Positions 27,417 through 40,726 of a stretch of DNA of 64,000 bases are shown piece by piece. The position numbers and the translations under genes were made by a program. The notes under the pieces are model-generated. The model did no database searches, was not told where the DNA came from, and saw only the letters and a list, made by a program, of their open reading frames with translations. Source of the DNA: Brienomyrus brachyistius (taxonomy: Eukaryota > Chordata > Actinopteri > Osteoglossiformes > Mormyridae); assembly GCF_023856365.1 (NCBI RefSeq), contig NC_064539.1, positions 25,571,493 to 25,635,492 of the forward strand, in the 5' to 3' direction. The stretch's first letter is position 1. Every line of letters begins with the position of its first letter.

Positions 27417-27960
27417 TGTACACTGATTAGCCATAACGTTAAATCCACCTGCCTAATATGGTGAACAGCCGCAGAACAGCTCTGATCCATTGAGGCATGG
27501 ACTCCACTAGACCTCTGAAAGTATCCCATGGTATTTGGCACCAAGATAGCAGCAGATCCTCTAGGTCCTTTAAGTTGTAAGGTGGGACTTCAATAGGGTT
27601 GCAAAATTCTGGAAATTTTCCGTTAATTCTTTGTAATTCCTATGGAAAGTTTCCAAACTTGAATATGTACAAAATTCTCCAACTTAGGTCCCATGGAATG
27701 GAAAGTTTCTGGAAATTTACCGCCCCTTTGTAACCCATGGATCCGACTTGTTTGTTCAGCACATCCCACAGATGCTTGATGGGATTGAGATCTGGTGAAT
27801 CTGGAGCAGTTCTACTGTTTGAACTCTTTTTCATGCTCCTCAAACCATTCATAAACAATTTTTGCAGTGTGGCAGGATGCATCATGCTAATGGAAGAGGC
27901 CACTGCCATTGTGGAGATTCTCCCCACTTACACACATTCAAACAGCTTTATTGACTAAAT
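27417..27960 (-). mobile_element. Tc1/mariner-like transposon fragment
   Basis: The plus strand starts CACTGATTAGCCATAACGTT, a common fish transposon end. The minus-strand translation shows DSPDLNPIKHLWDVLNKQV, the signature catalytic tail of Tc1-type transposases. It is split by a MITE at about 27594-27738 and is otherwise truncated. Confidence 0.75.
27594..27738. mobile_element. Short palindromic MITE nested in the Tc1 fragment
   Basis: Ends GGGTTGCAAAATTCTGG and, inverted, GGGTTACAAAGGGGC. The inner part is rich in GGAAAnTTTCC-type palindromes. It interrupts the transposase frame of the host Tc1 fragment, so it arrived later. Confidence 0.65.
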
Positions 27961-28189
27961 GTGACCATACAAACATAACCCGTTATTTCAGCTCCATGTC
28001 TGTGAAGCTGGATGTATTCTTGGCTCGATCCTGTTCCACTGTCTGCATCGCAGGCACACCCTAGTTACTAGTTGCCTTCTTGAGAGTACTGGCAGCTGTA
28101 TTTGATTCTGCTAATTGATTAGGCTACTTAACTGATCTAGCAGATTTCCCCAGTCCAAAGTACTGTTGGTACCAGAATACAACACAGTC

Positions 28190-30400
28190 GTTAAAACTCT
28201 GTTGAGGGAGACTGATTAAAGAGTTTTGACTGCCATGTTGAAGCAGAATCCATTCTCACAGTACTGGCCCCCCCATGGGTGGCTTCCGGAACCTGAGACT
28301 GCTGTTTGGGGGGACATCCATGAGTTAAGGATCCTGGAGAATCTGGATGCAACCAGTGGAAATTGTTGGTCAAGGTCAGCTCCAATATGTCTGTGCCAGG
28401 AACCGAACACTGCTCTTCTGGGCTGTATCCCTCCCAGTCCACCAAGTTTGGGAGCCGCCATCCCACTGTATTAAGTCTAAAAGGGCATGAGCAGTGTAAA
28501 CTGGAGAACCATCGATGTCCAACAGGGACAGCAAAGTCAGTTAAGTGGTGGGAGGCCGCAGAGGACTGTAACAAACAGGTTTCCGGAGAGACACATTAAA
28601 GACCAAGGACATTCATTATGGATCAGGCAACTGGAGCTGATACGTGACCACGTTTATTCACTTTTGGATTCTAAAGGGACTGTACTCCAGAATCTCGAAG
28701 TGAACTGTGGTCCCTAGTCACTGACAATGTCCTCCGGCATGCCACACACTCAGAAAACATTTTGGAACATAACCTCGGCTAACTCTGGAGCAGATGGCAA
28801 TTTGAGCAGAGGGAGGAGTTGACACATCTTCCAAAATCGGTCAATGACCACCAGGATCATGGTATACCCTTGAGACTTGGGTAGGTCTGTAATTAAATCC
28901 AGGGCGACATGAAACCTGGGATGTAGAGGCCCAGAAGGGGCTGAAGTTGACCTGTGGGAAGAGCTCAAGAGGCCTTTGACTGGAGACACACTGGGCATGA
29001 CAACATATAACCCTCAATGGTGTTCACCCAGGATTCCCATTTGAAGTGACAACTCAACAATTCTGTAGCGTGTCGGATCCCTCGATGTCCAGTGTTCAGG
29101 GAGGAGTGTGCTCACTGGATGAGTTGCTGGTGTACAATCGCTGGCACATACTGCTGTTTTGTGAATGTGGTGGGCGGAGTGCTGTTACGCTGAGATAGCA
29201 TGGCCCTGACACTGATATCGGATGCATCAAGTTTGACAACAAAAGGCAGTTTGGGGTCTGGCTGGGGAAGAATGGACACATGAGTGAATGCCTGCTTGAG
29301 GTTACAGAAGGCCGCTGGTGCTTCCTCATTCCACAAGATCACCCGATTATGCATGTGGGTTATGCCAGTAGGGGGTGTGGCAACGGTGCTGAATACTCTG
29401 ATAAATTACTGGTAAAAACTGGCCAACCCAAGGAATCGCTGTAGCTCCTTCTTTGTTTGTGGTTCCGGCCAGTCGGATACTGCTATATTAGCCAGATCCA
29501 TTTGTACTGCCCCAGGGATAACAATGATTTTCGGCTTTTAGATGCTGAATTACCTGGCGTGCATGGTTGACATGTTCAGCTAAGGACAGGGATTAATAAA
29601 TCATCGATTTGTTAATATCAAACACCAGTCTATGAAATCCTAGAAAATGGTGTTCATGTAGTATTAGAAGAGGGAGGGTGCGTTAGTAAGCCCAAAAAGC
29701 CATTACTTGATATTTGTAGTGACCATGGGTGGTGACAAACAGTGTTTTCCATTCGTCCCCCTCTACAAGCCATCTCAGTCTGGAGATCCACATTTAGCCC
29801 TCCCTGGTATGCCATGAGGAGTATTGGTGGCAGTGAGCATCTGGAATTCGAAGGCAAACTAAGCTGTGGAATGTGATCGTTGATGAAGCTCAAGCAGCTG
29901 ATTCCCAGCGTCTCTGCCATGGGAGGGATGATTGAAGACCTCCTTCAGGTAGTTGATAAAGGCGGAGAAGTAGTGAAGTGCTAGGCTTGATAATATAATG
30001 CTGTGGTCCATTCTCAGGTTCTTCTGGGTTAGAGTGAGATCTCGCAGTGGCACCGGCCAGCAGGGTGGTGTTGTGCCACATGTACAGCTTGCACTACATG
30101 AAGAAACCTTGTCAGTATTCAGGCAACCCATCACAGCACTCCATTGTCAAGGTCTGCAGCTGCTGCAGTGGACAGTGGTGAAGGTGATGCCAGGCATACA
30201 GTTTGTGCTGCAAACTTTTCTCCCAGATATTGTTTCAAGTAAACAGAGCCCCATTGGATCCATGATACAGTGAGGAATTCTGTGACTAATTGAATGAATG
30301 GATTTCCTCAAGGACAGTGGATCCAAGTGCAGAGTTGATGGAGAACCAAAATGAGAAGGCCATAGTGTGGAAAACAAGCAAGGGTCAGAAATCCAGAAGG
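28190..30400 (-). mobile_element. Internally deleted chromodomain Ty3/Gypsy retrotransposon
   Basis: Minus-strand remnants in element order: gag-like (LKEVFNHPSHGR, about 29920-30200), late reverse transcriptase (about 29640-29790), RNase H (AFCNLKQAFTHV, KLDASDISVRAMLSQR, 29115-29350), integrase core ([20 protein letters not shown], 28750-28998) and C-terminal chromodomain (VDWEGYSPEE, about 28384-28450). Protease and the first half of reverse transcriptase are missing between gag and pol, and stops and frameshifts are frequent. No clear LTR pair was found. It cannot move on its own. Confidence 0.82.
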
Positions 30401-33400
30401 TCAGTGGTGAAACAACTGTACACTGGGCCCTTGGGTAAAAATGGATGCCGCCACCCCCCCTTCCTAATTCACGCCTAGGGCCTGCCTACGCCAGTGATGA
30501 AATCTATGTAGCCTCCAAATATCATACCCATCATGCACAGCAGTAGTTAGCAAATTACACAAGCCTGCTTTTTTTGTTACATACCTCGACAACATAGTTT
30601 GACTACAAAACATTAGCTATTACATTTCAAACTTGTGTTAAGTATTGTGTAAAAATTGTGTAAAACAATTTGTTTGCTCCCACTTTAATGAGACAGCATG
30701 CATAAAATGAGAGGTATAAAAGTAACAATTCACAAGCCTATATAATATGCATGATGTCAGCACCTTAATTATCAGAAATATTTCACATATATGTGAGATT
30801 TACAGTAGGAGGGAGGCCCTCGACGTTGCTGGTGGGGGGTAAGACATGCACACCTGCAGGTTTGGAAGAATGAAGACACACACTCGCACTGAGAAACGTG
30901 TGGCAGGGAACCAGCAATATCACACACGAAAAGCCACACAAGAGTAGACTCAGTCACTGAGGGAAAGGCAAGGGTGAATGATGCATGGTAGTTGGACATG
31001 AGACTGCATTTTCTCGCACCAGGGGAACCAGCTACACCGGTTAAATAGACAGAGCAATTAAGCAGAATGAGAGCAGAATACAGGACAGCTGTCAAAACTC
31101 TCGTGAGGGAGACTGACTGAGTGGGCGTGGCTGCAGTGTGGGATCCATCCTCAGAACTGTTAAGGGAAAAAAATAGTCTGGGTACAATATCAGATGCCTT
31201 CTTGGGAATGCCACCATCACAAGTCCAAAACCATAACAGCCTGCCTACTTGCTTGGTGTTTCAGTTGCAGGAAGTGCTGAGCTATGCACAACCCATGAGT
31301 TTGCTTATATGATCACCAAAAATGTGATGAGGACCTTTCTATGGAACCGATAGTATGTTTGCCATGGTTATGCAAATGTAAAACACAAAAAACAAAACCC
31401 ACAGAAGGTCCAAGTAGTGGTACAAGAGGGTCTTCCAGACTGATTGTCTACGGTTCTCAGAGTCACAAGGAAAGAAGTAAAAATGATCAACAGGGAAACC
31501 CGGAGTTTCTCCATTGCAACTGAGGCAATGTGCAGTCATAGGCAGGTGTGTGCAGCAGGGTAACTGTGTTGGGGTCCCGCTGATCCATCTCCCACACGCC
31601 TCTTGGCTTGGCCATAATGTGGCCATGATTCCATCTCTACTCGCCCTGTTTCTGTACTATGCAGAAGCACCACCACCATCATGAAATGCCAATCTTATTG
31701 GTTTGGCTGCAAACATAGTATATTAGCCCATAAATCGGCATTGCTGAACAAGCCCTGACACTAAACATGTTTTCTGGTAACAGACCCGGGTTTAAGGGTA
31801 CATAGTATTTTCAAATTAATAATGTGCACCCTCAGGTGCAAGTCAATCAGTCTACGACATGGTTGTGGGGATCGTGCCCCCTCGGTAATTTCAGATGCAC
31901 TCTTAGTGATTTAGATCTGGAGCCGGCACTGTCTGGTAAGGATAGTAAAATCTTTTGTGCGCAGATTTGACCCCCTTTGTAACCAGGTTTAACCGCTGGC
32001 TGATGGATCACATGGTAATGGCTAAACTCGTGTCAAGACATTGCTTGTTTCAAAACTCAGAAATCTTTGGGTCCATTGATGATGGTAATAAACCTCATCA
32101 GTGTCAGTCCAAAAATGAGTCAGTAGCAGTTTACGATACATGTTTTAATAAAGTCAAAAGACAGCCTGCATTTGTCCAGAGAAGCAGATGTTCGAATGAG
32201 CAGAGGATGGTCTTCCCTTCCTGTACAAAACCCACCCAACTGCATCATCTAGCAGATGGGTGCATGGATAGATGGGAATTTAACTCAGAACAGATTTTGT
32301 AGGGATCTGTCCTACATATATGGAGGACGTTCACTGGAGGTCGCATTTACGGGCTGTGATTTGGGTGGTGCAAACAGAGGGTAGGGCCAGATGAAGTGGG
32401 TGATAGCCTGCTCTCCCAGGAGCCTGAATCCTTAGAGAACAAGCGTCTCCCAGTACTGGGAGAAATATCACCCTTAGGGATCACATGCCCTCATGCACCT
32501 TTCATGTGCGAATGTTGTATCTAGAAGCCATCATTTTAACACTTGCTTGTGTAAAACTCTCAACTGTAAAATTTTGGTTATAAAGCAAACATTTTAAACC
32601 AAAACATCTAATGAGTCCTGCAAACTGCTCATGTATTATTTGGGCTCATTGCTCATGGGTACAGCACTGAGGCTATTCAAGGAACCCAAACCATCCCTGG
32701 TCATTTGGCTGCCGTACTCCCTGCAGTTCTGCTTATAGTTATAATACCATAACTGAGCAAGAATCATAATTACCCATAGTGCACCCTATCAGTGCTGTGA
32801 GTAAAAACACTGACACAACCAGGAAAAAACATTCTTATTCAGGCTGACTCAAGATGATATCATTCCTGCTATTTTTAGTGCGACCAATGGAAGCTTTTGT
32901 GTGCAAAACCACGGAGCCACCTCAACGCAGGAAGTCGTGTGCCTATAAAAGCGGGATTGGAGAAGTTTTAAGTGCCCTCTCGATTTTAACAACTGACGTA
33001 GAGCGGCAGTGGAATTGTACCGGCCCTTCTTAAAAATTTCCATGCGGCTGGAATGGCCAGAACTGGCTTTGGACATGGGCTGATGCTATCAGCCTTGGTG
33101 GCAACACAAGTCAGGTTTAAACTGGGCTTGTTTGCTCAAGTATTTCCAGAGTGAGCGCTGAAGAGAAAGTCTGTGTGTATGTGTGTGTGTCTGTGTGGAT
33201 GGCATGTATCTACCTTAACCTGTCTTATCTGGCTGGTCCAGTTTTCTCCACTCCTAGGCAAAAAGTACATACAAGCAAGGAAATGGGACATTTCTGGCGA
33301 CATTTGCATGCCCGTGTAGCCACCATGAAAGATCAGGATGTGCCCAGAAGCTAAAGTGTAGGTGGTTTGCTTTCACCCCCACCCACCCATCACTTTCCAT

Positions 33401-33730
33401 TGTCCTCTGTAGCTGTGTTTTGACAGACCCCTGCATTTCTCATTACCACGCGTAAGATGCTACTTTACTGCAATGTTGTTGCACACATAGTGAGCAAATG
33501 TGAAGACCTGCTACTCAGGATTCATTTCTGCTATCAGTAATACTTCTGATGAGAGTGCTGGGTTTTTGTGTCAGAGATCAAAGAGTGTGGAGTTGGAGGT
33601 TGCGGGATTAGGGATCAGGACATTCTCTTACAGCAAACCCCTTTACTGAGGTCTAGCCTGAACTGATACATTCACTGTTACCATGGGGTAAAATGGCTCT
33701 CTATAAACGCATTGGCTAAATAACAAATTA
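30400..33730. other. Intergenic, no gene recognised
   Basis: Possible decayed retroelement flank near 31085-31115 (CTCGTGAGGGAGACTGACTG resembles 28199-28216). Otherwise nothing recognised. Confidence 0.45.
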
Positions 33731-34003
33731 TGGTAACACTTAAGGCCATGTTTTAGTGTTTTAATTCATTAAAACGGTCAGTATAAGCATTAAAGATGTG
33801 TTGTATTGCATTATGAATGTATCTATGGTGTATTATACATGAGAGCTTCATAAGGCAGTCATAACGCATTATAAACATGGCTATGATGTGTTATGCCTTT
33901 TTTGTAAATATTTATAGCCATGTTTATAATGCTTTATGAATGCATTATAATGCATTTTGAACGTGTATTAAAATTACTACAAACATGGCCTTTAGTGTTA
34001 CCA
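33731..34003. mobile_element. Palindromic MITE
   Basis: Terminal inverted repeats TGGTAACACTTAAGGCCATG at the left and CATGGCCTTTAGTGTTACCA at the right. The AT-rich interior is itself partly self-complementary (GTTTATAATG, CATTATAA). No coding capacity. Confidence 0.82.
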
Positions 34004-35113
34004 AAATTTTTATTATGCTGTGAAATGTTGCGAGGTCACTACCTGGAATGGCGGGTGAGACCTTGACCTTGACTGAATGCCAACATTAAATCTCTTATCG
34101 TCTGTACACAGTTTTAGTTGCCATGGCTATATACTGCAGTCTTCACTAAACAAAATCCTTGCTTTATATCAGACTTTTGTCTGACATTGTCTGCCTTTGC
34201 CAAGAGCACACCAGAAAGTGCATCATGAATGTGTGTCCACACAAAAAGGCGTCTCTATACTGGGTCAAACACATAGGACCTGTGAGCACCAGGGATGGAT
34301 CAGGTGTGGGAATGCAGAAAGCAAGCACTGGATTGACAGCAATGCGTGTGGAATACAGCACTGAGTTGTGACTGGCATCATAAAGCAGATTTACGAGCTT
34401 GTGCACAAGCCCAGAGTGCAGTGTGTCAAGGTCTGGCCCATGCATCTAGAAATGAGTTATAGCAGTAAACACTTTCTTTGAGTAGATGAGGGACCAAGAG
34501 TTACGGATAGAGTTACAGCTACATGAATTCCGCAGAAGGGACAATTACGCTGTCTGTTTCTTTAAAAATAAAAAGGAATCTTTGATATGGTAGTTGGGTA
34601 TGGAGTAGAACATGACTGCTAAAACCCCCATGGCTTGGGTTAGGGTGTGATCTGGCCAAGAAGGTGGGGAACGCAAGCAAAATGTTTTGTGGAAACCTTC
34701 ATCAGCTCACTCACTGCAAAGTTTGCGTTTCTCCTGGGAGTGGACTTGCAATGTTTGTACTCTAATCTAGATGACTGCGATGTCTACAACTTTATCGGCA
34801 GACTGCAGACAGAAAGGAGAACAGGAATGAACTCTTCATTGCCCACTAGCTTTCTCTGGCTGTGGGTCCACAGCTGCAGGGAATAAGATTACTCTCAAAC
34901 ACAGAGCTCTGTACTCTCTAACTTCATGCATATACATCACATTTACATCAAGGATACCCTTGGGGAATCAATGTAACGTAGGACTTGAAAATGGTTGACG
35001 TTCCCTTAACAGAAGACGATGGCGTTCCTTCTTTCTTTGCTTCAGGTGTTGAGTTTCATCTCCCTGACATGGATACTTTTTGAGAAGGGGAAGGAGAGCT
35101 GAGTATGAATGGG

Positions 35114-35160
35114 GTGTGTGCGTGTGTGTGTGTGTGTGTGTGTGCGTGTGTGTGTGTGTG
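35114..35160. repeat. (GT)n microsatellite
   Basis: GT units with two GC interruptions, followed by a G run. Confidence 0.95.
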
Positions 35161-35577
35161 GGGGGGCTTCTGAAGTGGGATCCTGATGCTTGTATGACCA
35201 AGTGTTGTAACATCTCCCTACTTTCACTGTTCTTTGGTTTTTCACCCTGAATAGAGGATCTGCCATTTTCAACATAGCACAAATGATGATTATGGGGGAA
35301 AATGCTTTGAAACAAAAATATTGCATGCTGTGTAACCCTCTTCCCCTGGCCCCTCGGTGTTTTCTGTTGGGTTAAACCGGGCAGTGGCTGAGAGCTCAAT
35401 GCTTTGAAGCCTACGTGTCAGTGAGCTTTATTTTACTTTCATTCATCTGAGAGGCCTCTCATAAAAATTTGAGAGTTGTCCTTTAGCTGCCTGCTTGCTT
35501 TGGAACCACCAACCCTTGACAGTGAGAATTCATAGTACCATGTTTTGAAATCCCAATCCACACCTGGAAGTTTCCAT

Positions 35578-35715
35578 TATTCAATTCAATTCAATTCAAT
35601 TCAATTTTATATAGTGTCTTTTACAACAGTGGCACCAAGGCGCTTTATATAGGAGTGTTGTGATACATTCCTGTACCATTTATACATTATCTGGCGATGT
35701 GAGAATAATAAAGGT
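35578..35715 (-). mobile_element. LINE 3' tail with (ATTCA)n
   Basis: Reads outward from an (ATTCA)n tract at 35578-35604 into TTTTATATAGTGTC and CAAGGCGCTTTATAT, the reverse complement of a common fish LINE end. Confidence 0.6.
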
Positions 35716-37984
35716 GCCTGGATGAACTGGAAAAACATGAGAACATCTGCACTTTGGAACACTTGTTTGCCCATCTCAATGTACTCTTGAAAATGTCACT
35801 CGACAGCACTGGAGCTAAGGGACTACAATGTTGTGCAGGACGACATCTCAGGTATTACAACCTCACCACAGAACCTAATTTTCTGCGGCGAATAAAAATT
35901 TGTGTGCATTACTGTTCATTTATAACACATAAAGAGAGTGGGCAGGCCATACAAATGACCAACCTTCGTGACCCTGGCAACGTCTCTGCCCACGTAACCA
36001 GGCTCAAAGGCAGCATGGAAATGCGTCTCCTTCAACCCTCCCCACCGCCTAGCAGCACAACCAAAAACGAAACAGGAAAAGTGGCTCAGTACAAACATAG
36101 TCATCTACACACGATCAGGAGGTTTTTAAGCACCAGTCAGCTGTTCCTTTGAGGCTGCAGAAGCCTTTCTGTGCCTCTGTGGTGGAGAAAACCAACGAAC
36201 AAGAAAAGCTCGTCAGGTCTATTTAAAAAATCGAGTCCATGAGGTACATCCTGTGACCTTTGCCCCGGCTTGATCCAGATAGTCCAACTATTCATCGGGC
36301 ATAAAGGAACGTATTGGGAGAACAAACTGTTTATTGTTAGGCAAGGTGAATGCTGCCCCCCCCATTCCCCTTCCCCCATCTTCTTTCCTACTTCACCACT
36401 TCTCACATTTGTTGGTTGCCGTTTTGTTGTCCGTTAATATGAACTGCATTGAGACTGCATATATTTTACCGTGTTTTACTTCTGCGTGGACATAGCGAGA
36501 ATGTTCCCTTCAAAAGAACAAGAAGATGCATCCTCCCCCCCAAAATTCCCCCCCGTCCAGTGCTCATCCTACTGCATTCTGGGAAACATGGGGGTTTTGC
36601 AATGAATGTATTAAAAAAGCCCTCATCTTTGATTTCTTTAAAATCCATTTCTACCTTTTCCTGGTGTCTTTAACATGTACTCCATGTATCATGGCTATGA
36701 TGGCTGAACTGAAGTAAGTCTTTTTTGGTTTCAGTCTCCTGATGATGTAAATCGTTAGCAATCCTAAGTAATATGCTATACTAGATGGGTCAGCAGCGGT
36801 CTGCTCAAGGCTGAAACCTCTACAGCAATGATTTGATGTCATCTGCGCTAATAATCATACATGATTTACAGATATAGTTAGAACATGCTGTGGATGCAAG
36901 CTAACGTGCCAAAGTGCATAATGGATGCTTTAATTGTGGATGAAGTTTGTTTTTTGGTGAAAAATCTGTGTGCTGGGCTGGTAGAGCCTGTAGCTGTAAG
37001 CATGGTAAGCTGATTAATAAGGTATACTTGTCATGAAATTGTCACATGGTCAAGCAGTCATAACAGCATTGCCCCCCCTGGCAAATATCCAGCTTCGAAG
37101 CATTTGTGCAATTCCTGATGGATCCTTTAGTGGGAAAAAAAACTATGTCTTTTTGTCTCTTACACTCCAGACTGATTCCCTGCATCCTTCTATGTATTGT
37201 CCACAAATGTTCTTGTTTGCTTAGTCTAATCTTAATTTAGTCGCATTCCGAGAGTGCTGTCTGCTCAGCACTGCAGGCCTGTATCTGTTTAAGAGGAAAT
37301 CCCTCTTTTGTTTCCCAAGGAAACGCCAGGGAAAGGGGGAGAGAGACGGAAGGATGTGTCATTGTGATTCAGGCGGCCGAGGTGGGGGATGCGGGGGGGG
37401 GGGGGGGGGGGTGCTGTTTGGCCAGACCCACGTGGTGGCAGAGCTGTTGGTATTGTCAGGGTCTGTAATGTCCGACCCTGCCCTTCATGTACCCTCCCCA
37501 TTTGGCCGGCAGGTGTTGCTGGTCATCCTGTCCTCCTTCCTGCCACTTGCCCCTTGAGCCCTGAGTGTGTGGCTCAGAGACTGAGTACCTGCTGGTTACG
37601 TGTTTGAGGCTGGCCTCTAACTAGCCTCATTTGTTTATTAGTATTTACTTGGAGTTCTGTTTCCCCCATGTTCCTTATGCTTTATTTTGGTTTCTTTCAT
37701 CTTAGGTTTTTCCTGTGTGTATTTTTGTTCCCAGTTAAGTTTCCTAGTGTAGTAATTACTAGTATATGATTAGTGTTCCTAGTTTCAGAGTTTTCTATGC
37801 CTCTTAGTTCGGTGTTTGTTTAGTGTTGCTGCTCCCACCTGTCTCTCATTGTTCTTGTGCCTCAGTTGATTGGTTAAATGATTATGTCTTACACCTTTTT
37901 TCTTGTTTGCCTCAGTTTCCTATGTATATTTAACTGCCTGCCTTGCTCTGTTCTCCAGTTATGTTTGTGTTACTGTGTGTTGTC

Positions 37985-38070
37985 CCTTACTCTGTACCCT
38001 TACTCTGTACCCTTACTCTGTACCCTTACTCTGTACTCTTACTCTGTACCCTTACTCTGTACCCTTACAG
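37985..38070. repeat. 13-bp minisatellite
   Basis: About seven copies of TACTCTGTACCCT. It is followed by a duplicated GGAGCCGGCGCCTTTCC block at 38070-38118. Confidence 0.92.
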
Positions 38071-38739
38071 GAGCCGGCGCCTTTCCCGAGAGCTTTCCCA
38101 AGGAGCCGGCGCCTTTCCACGTTCCTGCAGCTGCTCTTATGTGTTGGATTCAGTGTCAGGCTGAAGCCTGTATCGGCACAATCGATCTCGGCAATCTCTA
38201 GTGACAATTTCAGGTCTTTAGAGCTATTTGCTGCCCTTAATCTGGAAAAAGAAATTAGGAAAATATTTTCTTTCGTCGACTTAGAATCCCTGCCCAGGGA
38301 AAGATTCATCTCCCTATCCAATTCTCACTCTGCCTTTGCAAGGAGCATGAGACTGAGCTTGTATGGTTTCTGAAATCAACATGATACTACAACATGCATG
38401 GAACAGGCTGAGATAAAGGCTAAAGTAATCAATCCTAGAAAAGGACACAAGCGTGTTACTATGCTCTACCTGGGGAATTGGGGTCTGTACATCTCATACT
38501 CCTCACCATGTTATTGGTAACTCTGTTTTACTCAGAGTAATTAATCTGTTACCATGGCTGCAGTGTCAAGGCAAGCAACAAATGCTGTTAAGTCATTAGT
38601 ATCAATTTTGTACAAATGCAGTTCTTTGAACTACCTAACTACAGTTCCTAACTCTACCTGACAACAATTTTTTCCCCAATCCTTAATCGATATCCATAAA
38701 AATATCACTTGATTCTTGTTGAATGAAAATTACATTTAT

Positions 38740-39185
38740 ATCATTTTTCAAACACTCAAAGCACTTTACAGATCCAACTGGGAGCCACTTCAACCACCAC
38801 CCCTGTGTAGCCCCCACATGGATGATGCAGCATTGAACAGCAGCCATTCTGCACCAGTACACTCACCACACAGCAGCTAAGCTGGTAAAGGGACAGGAGA
38901 GGATTCACCGCTTACATACAGGGGATGATTGGGAGGCCTGATCTGACTGGGCCCCAGTGGGCTGTTTAGCCAGGACATTGGGGTTACGTCTCATCCGAAG
39001 GACGGCACCATTTTTACGGCATGGTGTCCCCATCACTTAACTGGGATCCAGATAGACCACAGGATGGACTAAACCCTTAACCACACCAACAGCTCTTCCA
39101 GTAGCAACCCAACTTCCCTGACCAGGCCCAAACCTGCTTAGCTTCAGATGGGCTACCTAGTCTGAACTGCAGGTGATATGATTGC
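38740..39185 (-). mobile_element. 5S-related SINE remnant, reversed
   Basis: At 39118-39150 the minus strand reads ATCTGAAGCTAAGCAGG then GGGCCTGGTC, resembling the 5S rRNA internal promoter. CATCCGAAGGACGGCACC at about 38990 is the reverse complement of the body seen at 45230. Confidence 0.65.
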
Positions 39186-40029
39186 TGTTTGTTAAGAAAG
39201 TACTTCTTACCAAAAAGTGAAGGACAGGTGGTAAAATTGCAGGGCTTAAAATTAAGAGCATTCATTCAACGAACTATTTAGTATTTCACCTCAGGGCTAA
39301 TTGGCACGTTTCGTTCTCTATCCAGGGGATAAATGTCATTTACATACAATTAATTGTGGCTGTACATTCTCAATCTGTCTTTAAACAAGACGTCCAATTT
39401 TGAAAGTAAATGACTCTTAAATGAATTATTCTAGAGCAACATTCATGTTCCTGGCAAACTGAAGCGAGGAAAACTAGCTGGTGTTCTAGAGTATGTGATT
39501 CTTCCCAGCAGAGATCAAAATTCCTCTGAATTATAAAGGATTCCCCATAGCAGATAAAGGGCTCTGTGTTGGAAAACAACAAGCAATCTCTCGCACTGAT
39601 GGTCGCGAAGTGTTTCAAGAAACTGCTTCCGACACACGTAAAGGCTTGTGTGCCCCCTGCAGTTGACTTCCATGCTAACAGATTTATGGAAGACGCCACA
39701 GACCACAGCTCTTCACCAAGCCCTGTCACAGCTGCAGCAGAAAATCATGCATATCCAAATGCTGTAGGTGAACTACAGCTACACTTTAAATGTCATTGTT
39801 ACTTCCTGTCTGACCACCACTTGGACTCAACACCAGTCTTTGCAGCTGGATATTACATTTCTTAAAGGGACAGTTCACCCCAAAACTGCAAAAAAATGTT
39901 TTTGAGAGGCTTTGGTGCTCTCTATCCATCTAGGTTCTTCTGCTGGGAGTCACCTAGTTTTGGAGATATCGGCTATAAAAATGTTAGGCTTCTCTCAAAT
40001 ATAATAATACTAAATTGCATTCTTTCTGT

Positions 40030-40312
40030 GGTAAATAAAGTAAATGGACTGCATTTATATAGCGCCTTTCTACTCCTACGAGTACTCAAAGCGCTTTACA
40101 TTTCATGCCTAACGTTCACCCAATCATACACACATTCATACTCCGGTGGTGGAAGCTGCCATGCAAGGTGCCAACCTGCTCACCGGGAGCAATTTGGGAT
40201 TCAGTGTCTTGCTCAAGGACACTTTGATGGGGTCAGGAGGAACCTGGGCTCGAACCTGCAACCCTCCAGTTGCCGAACGAGAGCACTACCTCCTGCACCA
40301 CCATCTTAAAAT
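40030..40312. mobile_element. Dispersed fish repeat
   Basis: Contains GCATTTATATAGCGCCTTTC, CAAAGCGCTTTACATTTCAT and GTGTCTTGCTCAAGGACACT, words of a very common fish interspersed repeat. Its right end resembles a reversed tRNA-like head. Confidence 0.6.
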
Positions 40313-40558
40313 ACATTTTACCAGAAACCATGATCCGCTTAGATAGATAATCCACAGACTTTACTGTGAGCAGTTTAACGAAGGAACTATTTTCTTCTAC
40401 CAAACTCCACACATCAATCGTATCGCCGCGGAGAAGAAATGAGGATGAACACCCCGGCGATATCTTCTGTGCAGTGATATGATTGATGTGTGGAGTTACA
40501 GTCTCTAGTGTCTGAGTCCCTCAGTCTTCTCCTTCCTCCCTTGTAACTTTCATTGGTG

Positions 40559-40590
40559 CCCTAACCCTAACCCGAACCCTAACCCTTTCC
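40559..40590. repeat. Short interstitial telomere-like repeat
   Basis: CCCTAACCCTAACCC then GAACCCTAACCCT, about four to five units with one change. Confidence 0.8.
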
Positions 40591-40726
40591 CTGCCATGGA
40601 TCAGTATGCAGCCAAACAGCATGTCACACAGTGTGACTGCTGCATATTTGCAAAAAAAAAAAAAAAAAAACAAATTTACCAGTCAGTAAATGTAGGCTAA
40701 TAATTATATAAATATGTTTTTGCTCA

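Larger units (their letters stand above)
34004..37980. other. Intergenic, repeat tracts only
   Basis: Apart from the GT tract, the (ATTCA)n LINE tail and a G19 run, no gene, RNA gene or known element is seen. Confidence 0.45.

Noticed and set aside
28170..31115. LTR pair around the Gypsy remnant
   Set aside because: A shared GAGGGAGACTGA block occurs near both ends, but flanking similarity is partly inverted and too weak to call LTRs.
37878..38373. Plus ORFs with TLYPYSVPL repeats
   Set aside because: They derive from the 13-bp minisatellite; no domain, and no supported start or splice sites.
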